A stretch of 64,000 bases of DNA from Platanthera guangdongensis (Eukaryota; Streptophyta; Magnoliopsida; Asparagales; Orchidaceae): assembly GCA_039583875.1 (NCBI GenBank), contig CM077152.1, positions 19,815,538 through 19,879,537 on the forward strand, in the 5' to 3' direction. The position numbers and the translations under genes are program-made. The notes under the pieces were generated by a model that saw only the letters and a list, made by a program, of their open reading frames with translations, ran no database searches and was not told the DNA's origin. This document shows positions 21,219 through 32,678 of the stretch, one piece after another. Position 1 is the first letter of the stretch. Each line of letters starts with the position of its first letter.

Positions 21219-24200
21219 TCACCCCCACCCCCGGACGGCGGCGGACAGCCACCTGTCACTTGCGCAGAATTTGACTGCTTGTTCGGCCTTGTCTAGCAAC
21301 TGGTCGTCCAGGTAGGGCGTGCTCAAGCCGTCGAACTCCCCCAAGAGCCGATCACCCAAAACGTGATGCCCACTCCAGCGGTTCCTCCTCCTCAGCAACA
21401 GCGCGTCGAAGGCGCGCAAGCATGCCAGCAGTTCTTCTGAGAAGCCGTCGCAGGGTACCAGGGAAGGGCTCTGGATTTCGAAGAGAACCCAGAGGAAGGG
21501 GTAGAGTGCTTTTTGCCCTTCACTTTTACATCGCAGAAGAAACCGCTCTGCATGGCTTCAGGGAGCCACGGCACTTGGAGCACCTAGTGACGAGTGTCCA
21601 AGCACTCGCCCTCCAGGAAGTGAACAATCTACGTGCCGGTCGCGGATAATTCGGGTGGCGGAAAGAACTCTTCGCTCGAGGGCATGAATGGTGTGAAGTC
21701 CGCCGAAATCTCCCCTAAAGAAGGTAAAGTGAGTCTGCCAATTCGCGGCTCTTCTCGACGGATTCAGAACGGGCATCTTATCTAACCCAAAATTTAGCAA
21801 ATCGCGCTAGTTGGCCCGTGTCCGGAATAGGGAGCGAAACACTTCCATGGAAAAGAGAATCCTCTGCGTCTGCAGGTAAGTCGCGTACGAAATTATGACG
21901 ACAATTGAATCTGGAGACAACTGTGCGAGCACTACTCTGAAGTTTAGTATTTCCACTATTTCCGCAAAGACGGGGAACATCCACCCCGCTTCAAAATGGG
22001 CAAAGGGTATCGCGAGTTCATTTTCAAAAATATCACTAACCCTCTTCCCTTCCATCGGCATCCGCGCGGAAAAGCGCACACCGAGTGGAAACCGAGACTT
22101 CAGGATAGCCAGTCCGCGTTGTTTCCAACTGAGGGCGGTGGTAGACTACTAAGGAAAGTAACCACGCATTTGTTTCACGGCAAAGTAGGGTTCACGCTAT
22201 CCTTAGGAGTATACCGCTGACTTGCAAACCGTGCAAGGTTCGGGGCAAGGCCACCCTTTATTTATGAAATACTACGGGAAGGCGAAGCAACGTCAGAGTG
22301 ATCCTTTCTGCGGAAGCGCCCATTCGAAACAGCGCATCGTCAGAGGGATCCCCGGCAGGTGTTTGCAGCAATCTGGGTCCGCAGCTGGGTTCAACATACG
22401 CAAAGGAAAAAAGAGGCGTGCGCGGTTATGACTACCCGTCGGGATGCTCAATAGCCACCTTCAGGTCAGCAAAGTCCGCCTCCAATCGCGTGATCCGCAG
22501 CTGCTAGCTGCATCCATCCAATGGCGTCCCGCAGGACTCTCAGACTCATCTCGAAGTCATGGTTTTCCCGCAAAGGCTCTGCATTAAAGCCTGGCAAAAG
22601 GTAAGTGATTTACGTCGGCTAACTTAGTAAAAAAGCAATGCAGGGAAGGAGGCCTACCGTCCGCCACAGTGACCGACGACCCGGGGAGACAACAGACAAA
22701 GTCTTAGCCAAAACGTTTGTATCAACCGCTGTAGCACCGCCCTCAAGGGACCCGAAAGCGCCGAAATCAATCCACGTGGTGGGTGGAACCCGCACGGGTC
22801 CGGACTGCGGACGTTTTATAGCTTCAAGATCTGTCCGCTTCAGGTAAGCCCTACACGAGGTTGCAGAGACTCCTTCACTGCGGTCTCCTCTTCTAGTCTC
22901 TGAAGCTCCGCTTTTTCCAATACCTTGCACGTCACTACCTTCGCAGGGACGCCAAGAGTTCTCATCCACCGCGCCTCCCTCGCCTACTGAGCTTTAGTGG
23001 CATCCAATGCGTGGGTGGTTGGCCGCAGGAAGGAGGGTACTTCCATCATTAATTCATCCTCAGTCGCATTGCGTACAACGGGCCCCATCAATCCATTCAT
23101 CTAAACTCTTAGGTTTCCACAGGCGGCCTCCTGACTGCTCGAAGAGGCACTCTCAGCGTTCGTTCCCACACTAACCGGGCGGCCCTTTGTGGTCGTCGTC
23201 TTAGACAACCATTTTCTCAAGCGTGCACCGTCAGAGGGATCCACGGCTGGTGTTTGCAGCAGTCTGGTCTTCTACGGCTCTCTGGGGAGATCGCCAGCTT
23301 TGGCGGCCCTCAGTCTCGCGAGAACGACTTAATTCATGCTCTACATTCTATTTTCCAAGAGGTCGCGGAAAGGAAGGCAGGGGAGGATGAGCAAAAGAAG
23401 TGGGTCCGCTGGCGCTATTTATAAACTCCGAAGAGAAACGAATCACGAGGCACGGGATTTGCGGTTACCATTATACTTTTTCGGAGACTGCACAGACTTA
23501 AAAAAGTGTGGGGATCAGATAACCAAATCCTGCAGCGGACAGCACCGGGCGGGCGGACGCTCCAGGCATCTGCGAGCTCTCCTCAGGAACTCGCGGGCAT
23601 AGCAATGGGTGATCGGCAGGACGTGTATCTCCCAGGAGAGCTCGCTCGTAGACAGTCGACAAGGTCGCGGTGGTTTCTACCCAGAAGCCCGACGAACTCT
23701 GCAATCTAGCAGTCGTGTATGTCGTCTCTTCTCTCGATCCTCCGCCCGGGTCCGGACTACGGACGTTTTACAGCTTCAGGATCCATTCGCTTACAGTAGG
23801 CCCTACACCAGGCGGAAGTCTTCTCTGTGCACAACCCGGAGCTGCGCATGAGATCGTGAATGCTCTCCGAAAACCGCCTCCACAAGGGGCGAGATGACGA
23901 CTAGCTCGCAACGGGGAGGCACGGCAAACCGCCTCGTGGGCTTCAGCGGATTCGTAGAAGTATCCGCGGGATTGCCCAACAAGTCCGCCATGAAAGCATC
24001 CATCCGATCGAAGGCCTCTGCGCAACCCAGGAACCCATCGAAGGGGCAAAGTCCACCAGGGCACCCGATGGCCTCCGGTCCACACTTGACCCCATAGGGG
24101 ACTTCGTCGGACGCACCCGCTTTGGGGGCGGTTTATTCTCCGGTACGCGATCTGTTTTGGTTTTCCCTATAGGGACGCCCGCGGCATCTAATTCCATCCG

Positions 24201-24491
24201 CGGAATTTAGAGCAGGGACTCCTTCATCGCAGTCTCCGCTTCCAGCCTCTGAAGCTCTGCTCTCTCCAATACCTTGTGTGTCGCTACCTTCGCAGGAACG
24301 CCAAGAGTTCGCACCCACCGCGCCTCCCTCGCCTGCTGCGCTTCTGTGGCATTCGGTGCGCGGGAGGTTGGTCGCGGGAAGGAGTGTACTTTCATCACCA
24401 GCTCATCCCCAGCCGCATTGCGTACAATGGGCCCCCTCAATGCATTCATCTCAACTCTGAGGTTTCCTCTGGCAGCCTCCCGACTGCTCAA
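21219..24491 (-). pseudogene. Antisense ORF remnants of the Tat-like element
   Basis: Several minus-strand blocks look coding: SREAARGNLRVEMNALRGP and AELQRLEAETAMKESLL (coiled-coil-like, 24491-24207), MDAFMADLLGNPADTST (24003 on), then 22079-21807 with ELAIPFAHFEAGW, LAQLSPDS and FSMEVFRSLF, a pattern I associate with the plant family annotated as putative gypsy-type transposon (Transposase_28), and finally LGDRLLGEFDGLSTPYLDD (21419 on). Stops separate all blocks. Function is unknown. The blocks may also be a displaced gag-like gene. Confidence 0.4.
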
Positions 24492-25012
24492 AGAGGCACT
24501 CTCCGCATCCGTTCACACCCGTCGGGATCCCCGACGGGTGTTTGCAGCACTCCGGCCTTTGACGGTTCTCCGGGGAGATTGCCAGCTTTGGCTGCCCTCA
24601 GTCTCGCGAGATAGCTTGGTTCATGCTCGGCATCTATTTTCCAAGATGTCGCAGAAAAGAAAGAAAGGGAGGATGAGCGGAAGAGGTGGATCTGTTGGCG
24701 CTATTTATAAACTCCGAAGAGGCACGAATCACAAGGTGCAGGATTTGCGGTTACCAGTATACTTTTTTGGAGTCCGCGCGGACTCAAAAAAGTGTAGGGA
24801 TTATGTTAACTCAAATCCTGCGGCGGACAGCGCCAGACGGGTGGACGCTCCAGGCATCCACGGGCTCTCCTTAGTAAGCTACGAGCACAGCAACGGGTGA
24901 TCGCCAGGACGTGCATCTCGCAGGAGAGCTCGCTCGCGGGTAGTCGACAATGTCTCGATGGTTTCTCCAAAGAGCCCAGCGGACTCTCCAAACCAGCAGT
25001 CGCGTATGCGGT
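22793..25012 (+). repeat. Direct duplication of interior plus LTR start
   Basis: Unit 1 (22793-23741) and unit 2 (23742-25012) both start at CGGGTCCGGACTRCGGACG, share the block around ACGCCAAGAGTTC (22950 and 24299), and both run into about 210-220 bases of LTR start (23519-23741 and 24804-25012). Unit 1 lacks about 400 bases present in unit 2. This is a tandem duplication that copied the 3' interior and the beginning of the LTR. Confidence 0.65.
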
Positions 25013-25730
25013 CTCTTCTCCCAATCCTATGTCGCATGACTCTTTATGTACCTCAGGCGGCTGCGCAATTAATGATGTGTTAAATGGGGGGCATTAAACA
25101 CCTGGTTGTTTGGTAACAGTTCGGGCGGCCTACCCTTCAGCATAAATAGGGGGGTCAGGGGCGCACGAAGGGGACAGCGAACTAAGGCCAGAACCTACCC
25201 GGCAGCAGGTGAGGACACTAAGTTCGGTTCTCGCCAGTTTCTTTTCTCTTCTCCCTCCTGTACTCGCTTGTATTCTCCTATAACCTCTTCACAATTAATC
25301 AAGAGGCTCGTTGCAAGTAAGGCATGTGCCACGGCAGGTCAAACCTGGTGTTCGCCGCTTACAGCGACACCTCCCTTTCGTGCTCCTTTTTATTCGCCTA
25401 ACCGTCCGCAAGGCTAGTAACCGATCGCTTGCGAATCTCTTTTCCTCTGTCGATCACCCGATCCAGGGGTAGCGCGTGGAGAGTTGGTGACAATTTTGGC
25501 TTCAACGGCTATGATCGTCTGTTACGCTCGTAGTCCTAAAACATTAAATTCAAACCCAAAAAATAACATAAAATACATATTAAATGTAAAAAAAAGACGA
25601 TCTGGACGCGCTTGCAGTTTCGAATCGACGATCCGATCAATGCATCTCTGACAAATATGCAAAACAGGGCCACGCCGAGTGGTGGCCCGATCTTCTCCAT
25701 TGAACACGATCATGCGGTCGATCCCCATCA

Positions 25731-26638
25731 GTGTCGGTGGCTGAAGTCTGTATTTTGTTACTTGTATTCATGATTTCACATGATGTGCTCAAGCATATTT
25801 TTAAGGAACACTCTGAACTTTTCTCTATTTTAAATTAATTTTATTAAAATTTTCACACTCAATTTGGTTTACCCCTAAAAATTATACAGACAAATAATGT
25901 GAAGGAATAAATGAGCCAGCAGTTTTCTTTTTTTAACTCCAATGGTATCATTCATTAGCCCATCTATGTGCATACATCCCAATAAAATGAAGTTGCAAAA
26001 AAGAAAAACTGACATCTTCTTGATGTTGCTCGGATACACCTGTGTGACTGTATCAAATGAATGTTCATCGCTCCTAATAGGGTCATGAGATTCTCATTTC
26101 TAATTTTCTTATTAATTGCATACCTTCTTCTACTTTGCAGGGTAAGACTCTTTTATCTTGTTCATTTGGATGATACTCCTTTTTTCGTCACTCCTCATGT
26201 GCTTGGTTCTACTTCATTTGTCCACGCTCCCGCATCTAGTCAGGATAAACTCTCTGCTCATGCCGCCAAGTGTATTTTGATGGAGTTCTCTCCTACTAAA
26301 AAGGGATATTGATGTTTTGACCCTATCTCCAAACGTTTATGTCTCTGTTGACGTCACATTCTTTGAGTCTACCCCTCATTTCTCCAAGGACGGTGAGTCT
26401 CATACTCTTAAGATATCTCCTCTCTCTACCACTTCTCCTCTTACCAATGTTTCCTCTTTTCCTATAATTCATGCTACTCCACTGGATATCCCACAACTCA
26501 AACCACTTCCCCGACATACACCTCCTCTTTTATCATTTCCTTATCATTATTGTCGGCGCCCTGCCTCTCCCCCTCTCACAGCGTCTACTGCAAAATCTCC
26601 GACATCCTGCCTCTCCGGTTCTTAAAGAAAAATAATTG
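25731..26638 (+). pseudogene. Copia A integrase core and beyond
   Basis: To the right of A1 the plus frame continues copia integrase: EHSELFSIL, then FHTQFGLPLKIIQTNN (the second catalytic Asp region, DNA changed to NNV), KRKTDIF, then NFLINCIPSSTLQ, FVHAPASSQDKLSAHAAK and SPTKKGY, and the linker SVDVTFFES. Order and spacing match the copia polyprotein. Stops are frequent. It ends about where copia C is inserted, and no RT or 3' LTR of copia A follows. Confidence 0.75.
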
Positions 26639-27250
26639 CCTGCTGTTGGAAAAGCCCATGTATAGAGGCCCGTGATGGAGCCCATTTGTTTATGTTTCTT
26701 CCTCTCTCCTCTTTAGTCCCACATCATGTATAGGGATCTCTTCTCTTTTTCTCCCTCCTATAAATGTGTATTCATACCGTGTATTTGATTATTGAGAAAG
26801 TATATACAAGTTTGATGTTTTCTCCACATGGTATCAGAGAGAACAGGTCCTCCATGCGGTTAAATTTTTTTCTAACCGCTGCTTCCCGTGCGGTTAAGCC
26901 CGTCTCGAACTGCTACTTCCCGCGTTGTTAAGTCCTCACTAACCGCTCCTCCTGCTCTCTCTCTCTCTCGTGGCTTCCACCGCACCTTCTTCCTCTTCCT
27001 CTTGGCCCTTTTATAACTCTCTCTCTCTCTCTGTCAGGTGGGGCCATTTCCCCTTTCCCCACCTAATCGCGCGCTTTCTTTCCGTCTACCCGCTTTCCTT
27101 TCTACTCGTTGCGGTCTCCTTGTCTAATCGCCTTAGCCGCATGCTAGCCTTCTCGCCGTGTGCTTCTTCTACCCGCCTTCTTGTTATCGTCTCCTCTCTT
27201 CTCGTTGTGACTTCTCTTAGTCGCTACGGCTTCCCTAACCGTTGCGGGCT

Positions 27251-27718
27251 CTGCATCTTGGTCGCGGCATCTTTCCTTGCTGCTGGTGTGTTCTCACCGT
27301 GACCGTCCGGATTTCTCGAGTGGTTTCTTCGTTGTTTGGTCGCTGCGACTTATCTAATCGCTACGGCTTCTCCTCTCTGTTGCGGGCTCCGCATGTTGGT
27401 CGTGGCATCTTCCTTGTCGCTAGTGTGTTGTCACTGTGACCATGCAGCTTCTCCTCTTATCTAGTCGTGGCGGCTTCCCCTCTCTAACCACTCCGCATTT
27501 TGTTCGTGGCATCTCCCTTGCCTTGCTGCTGGTGTGTTGTCACAGTGACCGTGCGGCTTCTCCTCTTCTCTAGTCGCGGCGGCTTCTCCTCTTCTCTAGT
27601 CGTGGCGGCTTCTCCTCTTCTCTAGTCGCGGCGGCTTCTCCCCTCTAACCGCTCCGCATTTTGGTTGTGGCCTCTTCATTTCCTTGCTGCTGGTGTGTTG
27701 TTACCGAAACAGTGCAGT
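27251..27718 (+). repeat. Imperfect tandem repeats in copia C leader
   Basis: A 55-70 base unit (cgcatXttggtcgtggcatc...ctggtgtgttgtcac) recurs about four times (near 27251, 27390, 27486, 27654), and between about 27566 and 27645 a 26-base unit (tctctagtcgcggcggcttc plus tcctct) repeats three times. Both are in the untranslated leader between primer site and gag. Confidence 0.7.
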
Positions 27719-28021
27719 CTTCTCGCGCGATTTACCGTGCGGCCTCCTTTTGCACGCTGTTCTGATCGCACGATCTGCTTGCACGGCCTCCTCTCAATTC
27801 GTCGGTCTTCTTGCCGCCGATCTAGCCTCCTGACCGTCTTGCCATTGGGTCCTCTCTTGATTCTACCGGACAGGCAGCTTCCTCTTCTGCAGACCGCCCA
27901 GCCCTTGTCCCTGAACTCCGGGAAGAATTGCAGATCACCACTATTTCTTTAGCCGAGAAGAAGAACTTTGTGGAGTGGGTGCACTTTGTTCGCCGAGTTC
28001 TCCAGTCCAAAGGTTTTCTAC

Positions 28022-28940
28022 ATCACTTGACCTTCGATACTTTCTTGGTCTTGAGGTCGTGAGACGTCCGGATGGACTTGTCCTCTCCTAACGGAAGTAC
28101 TGCCTTGATCTCCTTCAAGAAACTGGCTACTCTGGATGCAAGCCGACTACTACTCCAATGGATGCAAATCATAAGTTGTGTGTGCATGCTTCTGATACAG
28201 ATCTTCCTCTCCAAAATCCTGAATACTATCGACGACTTGTTGGAAAATTGATCTACCTAACGGTCACAAGGCCGAATGTATCCTTTGTTGTTGGGGTGGT
28301 CGGTCGGTTTGTGCATGCCCCTCGAATATCTCACCTTCAAGCCGTCGAACGCATCCTAAGATATCTTAAAACAGCTCTGGGTCAAGGGTTGGTATACAAA
28401 ACCTCATCCTCTACTCCAACGTTGGTTGCGTATTCTGATAAAGATTATGCTGGGTCCTTGGATGATCGACAGTCAACCAGTGATTTTTGTACCTATTTTG
28501 AAGGTCATCTTGTTACCTGGCGGAGTAAGAAACAAGTCGTGGTTGCTCGATCCTCAGCTGAAGCAGAATACCGATCGATGGCATCGGTTGTCTCTGAGCT
28601 CACATGGTTTGAAAGTCTCCTCGCCGATCTAGGAGTAAAACTTCCCTCACTAGCCATCCTGTTATGTGACAGTCAAGCTGTTATACACATAGCAAAGAAT
28701 CTGGTTTTCTATGAAAGAACAAAGCATATTGAAGTGGATTGTCACTTTATCCGTGAGAAAGTTCAAATGAAGACGATAGAATTGAAGCATGTTCCGGGTA
28801 CTGAACAAGTAGCTGACATCCTCACAAAGGCCCTACCAAGTACCCTATTTTATCAGTTCCTGTCCAAGCTGGGTGCCTATGACTTGTACACTCCAGCTTG
28901 CGGGGGAGTGTTGGAAAAGCTCATGTATAGAGGCCCGTGA
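28022..28940 (+). pseudogene. Copia C RT C-terminus and RNase H
   Basis: An open stretch of 260 codons (from 28158) carries NPEYYRRLVGKLIYLT, HLQAVERILRYLKTA, YAGSLDDRQSTSDFC, VARSSAEAEYRS, LLCDSQAVIHIAKN and TKHIEVDCHFIREK, the complete copia RNase H. It ends VADILTKALPS and PACGGVLEKL and runs into the 3' LTR. The 5' end is fused to gag after a deletion, and one frameshift lies near 28060-28100. It is closely similar to copia D at 52413-55262, so both belong to one family. It is not translatable as a working RT. Confidence 0.9.
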
Positions 28941-29098
28941 TGGAGCCCATTTGTTTATGTTTATTCTTTTCTCCTCTTTAGTCCAACATCATGTATAGGG
29001 ATCTCTTCTCTCTTTCTCACTCCTATAAATGTGTATTCATACCTTGTATTTGATTATTGAGAAAGTATATACAAGTTTTAGGTTTTCTCCACACCTGC

Positions 29099-29301
29099 AA
29101 AATTGCAAATCATTACAATTTCATATTAGGTATCTTAGATCCTAAAGCACATTAAAGCAAAATTTTAATATTTCCTATTTTGACACCTTATTACGATTAG
29201 ATGGCTATTAAATTACCTTTTCCAACAATTCTCTTTTTCATCTTGAAGAGAAATAATTGTCAAAATTAATTGTCTGTGTAATCCAAATTTGCACATATCT
29301 G
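29099..29301. other. Short intron island between copia C and chromovirus F
   Basis: About 200 bases of AT-rich sequence, ending in the ATCTG duplication of element F. No feature is recognisable. Confidence 0.4.
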
Positions 29302-29430
29302 TGATAGGAAGAAGAGGGAGAAGAGGGGGAATCGAGAGAGAAATCTAAGACGGCTAGAGAAATTAGGGTTTGAGAGAAGAAGAGATACCTGAAATAATAC
29401 TTGCATGTCTCCAAAGAGGGGGGTCCGGAG

Positions 29431-29438
29431 TACTTATA
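29431..29438 (-). promoter_or_regulatory. TATA box in F 3' LTR
   Basis: TATAAGTA on the minus strand, in a GC-rich setting. The identical motif is at 34597-34604 in the 5' LTR. A promoter here would fire in the sense of the host gene. Confidence 0.55.
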
Positions 29439-29525
29439 CCCGGACCCAGGGCCGGCCGGCCAAGGGGGCCGGCCAGCCCCAATGGGGGCTGAACCCATTT
29501 GGTTCAGCCCCCCTTGGGCCGATTC

Positions 29526-31145
29526 TTATGTAGAGGGGGCTGAACCAACTGGTTCAGCCCCGTTGTCGCCTCCGTCGCGCCTCTGCCGACGTCTATATTG
29601 TCGGCCAAATAGTCGGGCCTCGTCCGGGGGCGTAACATTCCCCTCCCCATCAAAAACCAGCTTGTCCCCAAGGTGGTAATCGGGGTAAATCTCCCGAAAC
29701 TCTAGCAAATCCACCCAAGTGTTGTGCTCGGCAGCCAGATTCTTCCACTTGACCAATAGCTCAGGACAGTACGTCGTGTCGCGGCGCTTCCACTTGATCA
29801 CAAGTACATCTTCAGGAATCGGGCGCAGCTCGCCCCCGCTAGTAGCTTCTGGCAAACAAGGGCTGACCTGGACAGTGTCGCCAATCTTCCGTTTCAACAA
29901 GGAGACGTGAAAAGTGGGGTGTATCCTGGACCCCTCGGACAGCGCCAATGTATAAGCAACTGGTCCCACGCGTCGAGTGTTCCGAAATGGACCATAATAA
30001 CGGGGTGCCAACTTCTGATTCGTTCGTTGTGCGACGGACAACTGCCGATAGGGGAGGAGCTTGAGGAGAAGCTCATCCCCCACCTGAAATTCCCGCTCTG
30101 TGCGATGTCTGTCTGTCTGTGCCTTCATACGATCCTGTGCCGTCCGAAAATTCTCGCGCAAGGTAGTGAATGTGTGGTCACGACCACGGATGGCCCGGTC
30201 AATTGCTGTCACTGTCGTGCCACCCGGCTCATAACTACTCAGAGAAGGAGGCGGACGCCCGTAGACCACCTCAAAGGGAGTTAGCTTGCTAGCGGAATGA
30301 TAGGAAGTGTTGAAGCAGTATTCAGCCCAATGCAACCAACTCTTCCAAGTGCGCGGCTCGTCCATGACAAAGCATCGGAGGTAGGTCTCGATGCTCCGAT
30401 TCAATACCTCCGCCAGGCCGTCGGTCTGCGGGTGGTGAGCCGTGCTGAAGCGCAGAGTGGTCCCTTGTAAACGGAAGCGCTCCCTCCAAAAGTTGCCAAC
30501 AAAGGTGGGATCGCGATCCGAGATGATCGCCCGAGAAATGTCATGAAGCCGAACAATCTCGCGAGCGAAAAGAGCAGCAACCGACTCACCGGTATAGGGA
30601 TGGCTCAGGGCGAGGAAATGACCGTATTTGGACAACTTATCAACCACTACCAAAATGAATGTTTTAACTTTAGACCGGGGCAAGCCATCGATGAAATCCA
30701 TGGACACTGTATCCCAAATCTGTTGAGAAATCTCTAAGGGCGTAAGGAGCCCAGCTGGGGAGGTGGTCTCATACTTCTACCGCTGGCACACATCACACTG
30801 CTAAACAAATAGTTGGATATCCCGTCGCATGTCCTTCCAAAACACATTGGCCCGCGCCCGTTGAAGAGTGCGGAGAACACCGGCGTGGTCGCCCGTCGGG
30901 GACGAGTGGAACTCATGCATTATGACCGTCGTCCAAGTCGACTGAGGGGGTATGACCACCCGAACCCGATAGTAGAGCCGGTCATTTTGTAGATGATAGC
31001 CTGGAGCTGTCTCACGCACCTGTCGTAGATCCTGCACAATAGCCTGCAACTTGGGGTCCCGCAGGACCTCCTCCTGAATCTCATCGATAGCATCCAGCTG
31101 GGGTGTAGAAATGTGGGCTAGAGCGCCCTCTGGCAAGCGAGACAA
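29526..31145 (-). pseudogene. F integrase and chromodomain
   Basis: The N-terminal zinc finger is visible (HEFHSSPTGDHAG and CDVCQR) but broken by stops at 30801-30803 and near 30778. From 30707 the core is open: FIDGLPRSK, IISDRDPTFVGNFW and LAEVLNRSIETYLR supply the D, D and E of the catalytic triad. The C-terminal domain has APRYYGPF and the chromodomain has YCPELLVKWKNLAAEHNTW. The chromodomain is thought to steer such elements to heterochromatin. The final residues run through the polypurine tract into the LTR. Confidence 0.93.
29638..29652 (-). promoter_or_regulatory. Polypurine tract of F
   Basis: Read minus, GATGGGGAGGGGAA directly precedes the 3' LTR and overlaps the last pol codons (DGEGNV). 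Confidence 0.85.
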
Positions 31146-31172
31146 AGCATCAGCAACCCGATTGTCCTTCCC

Positions 31173-32678
31173 TTACCGGTAAACGATCTCGTAGTCGTAC
31201 CCCAAAAGCTTGGTGACCCACTTCTGTTGGAGGGGAGAAGAAACTCGTTGTTCCAAGAAGTGCTTCAGGCTCTGATGATCCGTCCTAATCTTGAAATGAC
31301 GTCCCAGCGGATACGGCCGCCAGAGGGCCATGGCATGAATGACGGCCAGCATCTCTTTCTCATAGGCGGATAATCCCAATGTCTTTGGAGTCAGTGCCTT
31401 GCTGGAAAAGGCAATCGGCCGCCCTTCCTGCATCAACACGGCACGGAATCCCACCCCGGAGGCGTCCGTCTCCACGACGAACTCCTTGGTGAAATCCGGG
31501 AGTGCTAAGACTGGAGTCGTCGTCACAGCCTGCTTGAGTGCCTGAAAAGTTGCCTCAGCCTCATCCTGCCAAGCAAAAACGTCCTTCTGTAACAGTTGTG
31601 TCAATGGCCTAGCAATCTTCCCGTAATCACGCACGAACCGTCGATAGTAGCCGGTGAGGCCCAAGAAGCCCCGCAGAGCCCGAATGGTCTGGGGCCGCGG
31701 CCACGAGACCATGCTCGCAATCTTCCGAGGATTGGATTTCACCCCTGCAGCCGAGACCAAGTGCTCCAAATACTCCACTTTCTCTTGACCAAACGAACAC
31801 TTCGATCTCTTAGCATACAACTGGTGCCGGCATAAAATGGAAAAAACCTGGTCAACATGTCGCAAATGGTCCTCCCAAGTAGCACTGTAAATAAGGATAT
31901 CATCAAAGAAGATGAGCACGAAGTGACGAAGCAGGTCCCTGAAAATCTCATTCATATTCGCCTGGAAGGTGGACGGTCCACCCGTCAATCCGTTGGTCAT
32001 CACCAAAAACTCATAATGACCGTCATGAGTTATGAATGTTGGCTTGTGGATGTCTTCCTCCTTCATGAGGATCTGGTAATATCCGGACCGTAAATCAAGC
32101 TTGGTGAACCGTGTCGCCCCATGTAGCTCGTCCAACAGCTCCTCTATCAATGGAATCGGAAATTTATCCTTCAGTGTGGCACTGTTCAGGGCGCGGTAGT
32201 CCACACAAAACCGCCAAGACCTATCCTTTTTCGTGACGAGAATGATCGGAGCCGAAAAGGAGCTCGTGCTCGGTCGTATGATGTCCGCATCGAGCATCTC
32301 CCGTACGCTGCGCTCAATCTCGGCCTTCTGCATGTGCGGGTACCGGTAGGGTCGGATATTGGGAGGCTCCGTCCCCGTCTTGAGTACAATCTGATGATCT
32401 CGAAACCGTGAAGGCGGAAGCGTACGTGGCTCCTGAAAAATGTCGGCGTACTGCTCAACCAGAGCCTGCATCTGCGTAGGCACTTCAACTGACCCGGCTT
32501 CACCTGTCCTCACCCCCAAAAGTACCGCCATCAAACTTCCCGCCCCCTGGAGCTGCTGTAGACTGCGGAGAGAAATTTCCTTGACTGACGACAAGGTGAG
32601 ACCCCGCAAACAGAATTGTTTCCCACCCTGCAAGAACTCCATTGTCATCTGGTCCCAATCAAAGGTAACCCTCCTCAA
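31173..32678 (-). pseudogene. F reverse transcriptase and RNase H
   Basis: A single open run of 501 codons. RT landmarks are [44 protein letters not shown] and the catalytic IFFDDILIYS (the YXDD box as FFDD). Then RGFLGLTGYYRRFV, and RNase H from VVETDASGVGFRAVLMQ (first Asp present) through AYEKEMLAVIHAM and IRTDHQSLKHFLEQ. It ends at a TAA (31173-31175) just before the linker to integrase. RT and RNase H themselves look undamaged. Confidence 0.93.

Larger units (their letters stand above)
20322..25506 (+). mobile_element. Tat-like LTR retroelement inserted in the A1 LTR
   Basis: Two LTRs of exactly 703 bp, 20322-21024 and 24804-25506, both start TGTTAACYCAAATCCTGCGGC. The flanking repeat is GGCTAT (20316-20321, 25507-25512), and removal restores the A1 LTR. 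A TATA box lies at 20658-20665 and a polypurine-like AGTGTAGGGATTA precedes the right LTR, giving plus orientation. No gag-pol in the sense direction was found. A partial third LTR (23519-23741) and an internal duplication are present. Minus-strand frames contain a stretch like the putative gypsy-type transposon family. Antisense extra ORFs are known in Tat-lineage elements, hence the name, but the lineage is inference. Confidence 0.7.
16012..25730 (-). mobile_element. Non-autonomous gag-like gypsy element A1
   Basis: The 3' LTR is 16012-17374 (1363 bp) and the 5' LTR is 19053-25730, the latter interrupted by a 5.2-kb Tat-like element at 20322-25506 (about 1.49 kb without it). LTR ends are of the TGAYG...CATCA type. 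On the minus strand TTTGGTATCAGAGC abuts 19052 (primer site) and AGAGGGAAT abuts 17374 (polypurine tract). Flanks CTGCC and GTGTC match at three of five positions, and removal rejoins the copia A integrase frame. The 1.7-kb interior keeps only gag-like and integrase-tail/chromodomain pieces. Confidence 0.78.
26644..29093 (+). mobile_element. Copia element C, internally deleted
   Basis: LTRs of 185 bp (26644-26828, 28909-29093) start TGTTGGAAAAGC and end TTCTCCACA, with about ten differences by eye. The perfect duplication CCTGC lies at 26639-26643 and 29094-29098. The primer site TGGTATCAGAG is at 26829 and a GCGGGGGAG polypurine tract precedes 28909. A start of gag (ALVPELREELQITTISLAEK-like, about 27900-28015) is fused to the end of RT (LRYFLGLEV region, 28030 on), so a single deletion removed protease, integrase and most of RT. 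The leader contains tandem repeats. Confidence 0.93.
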
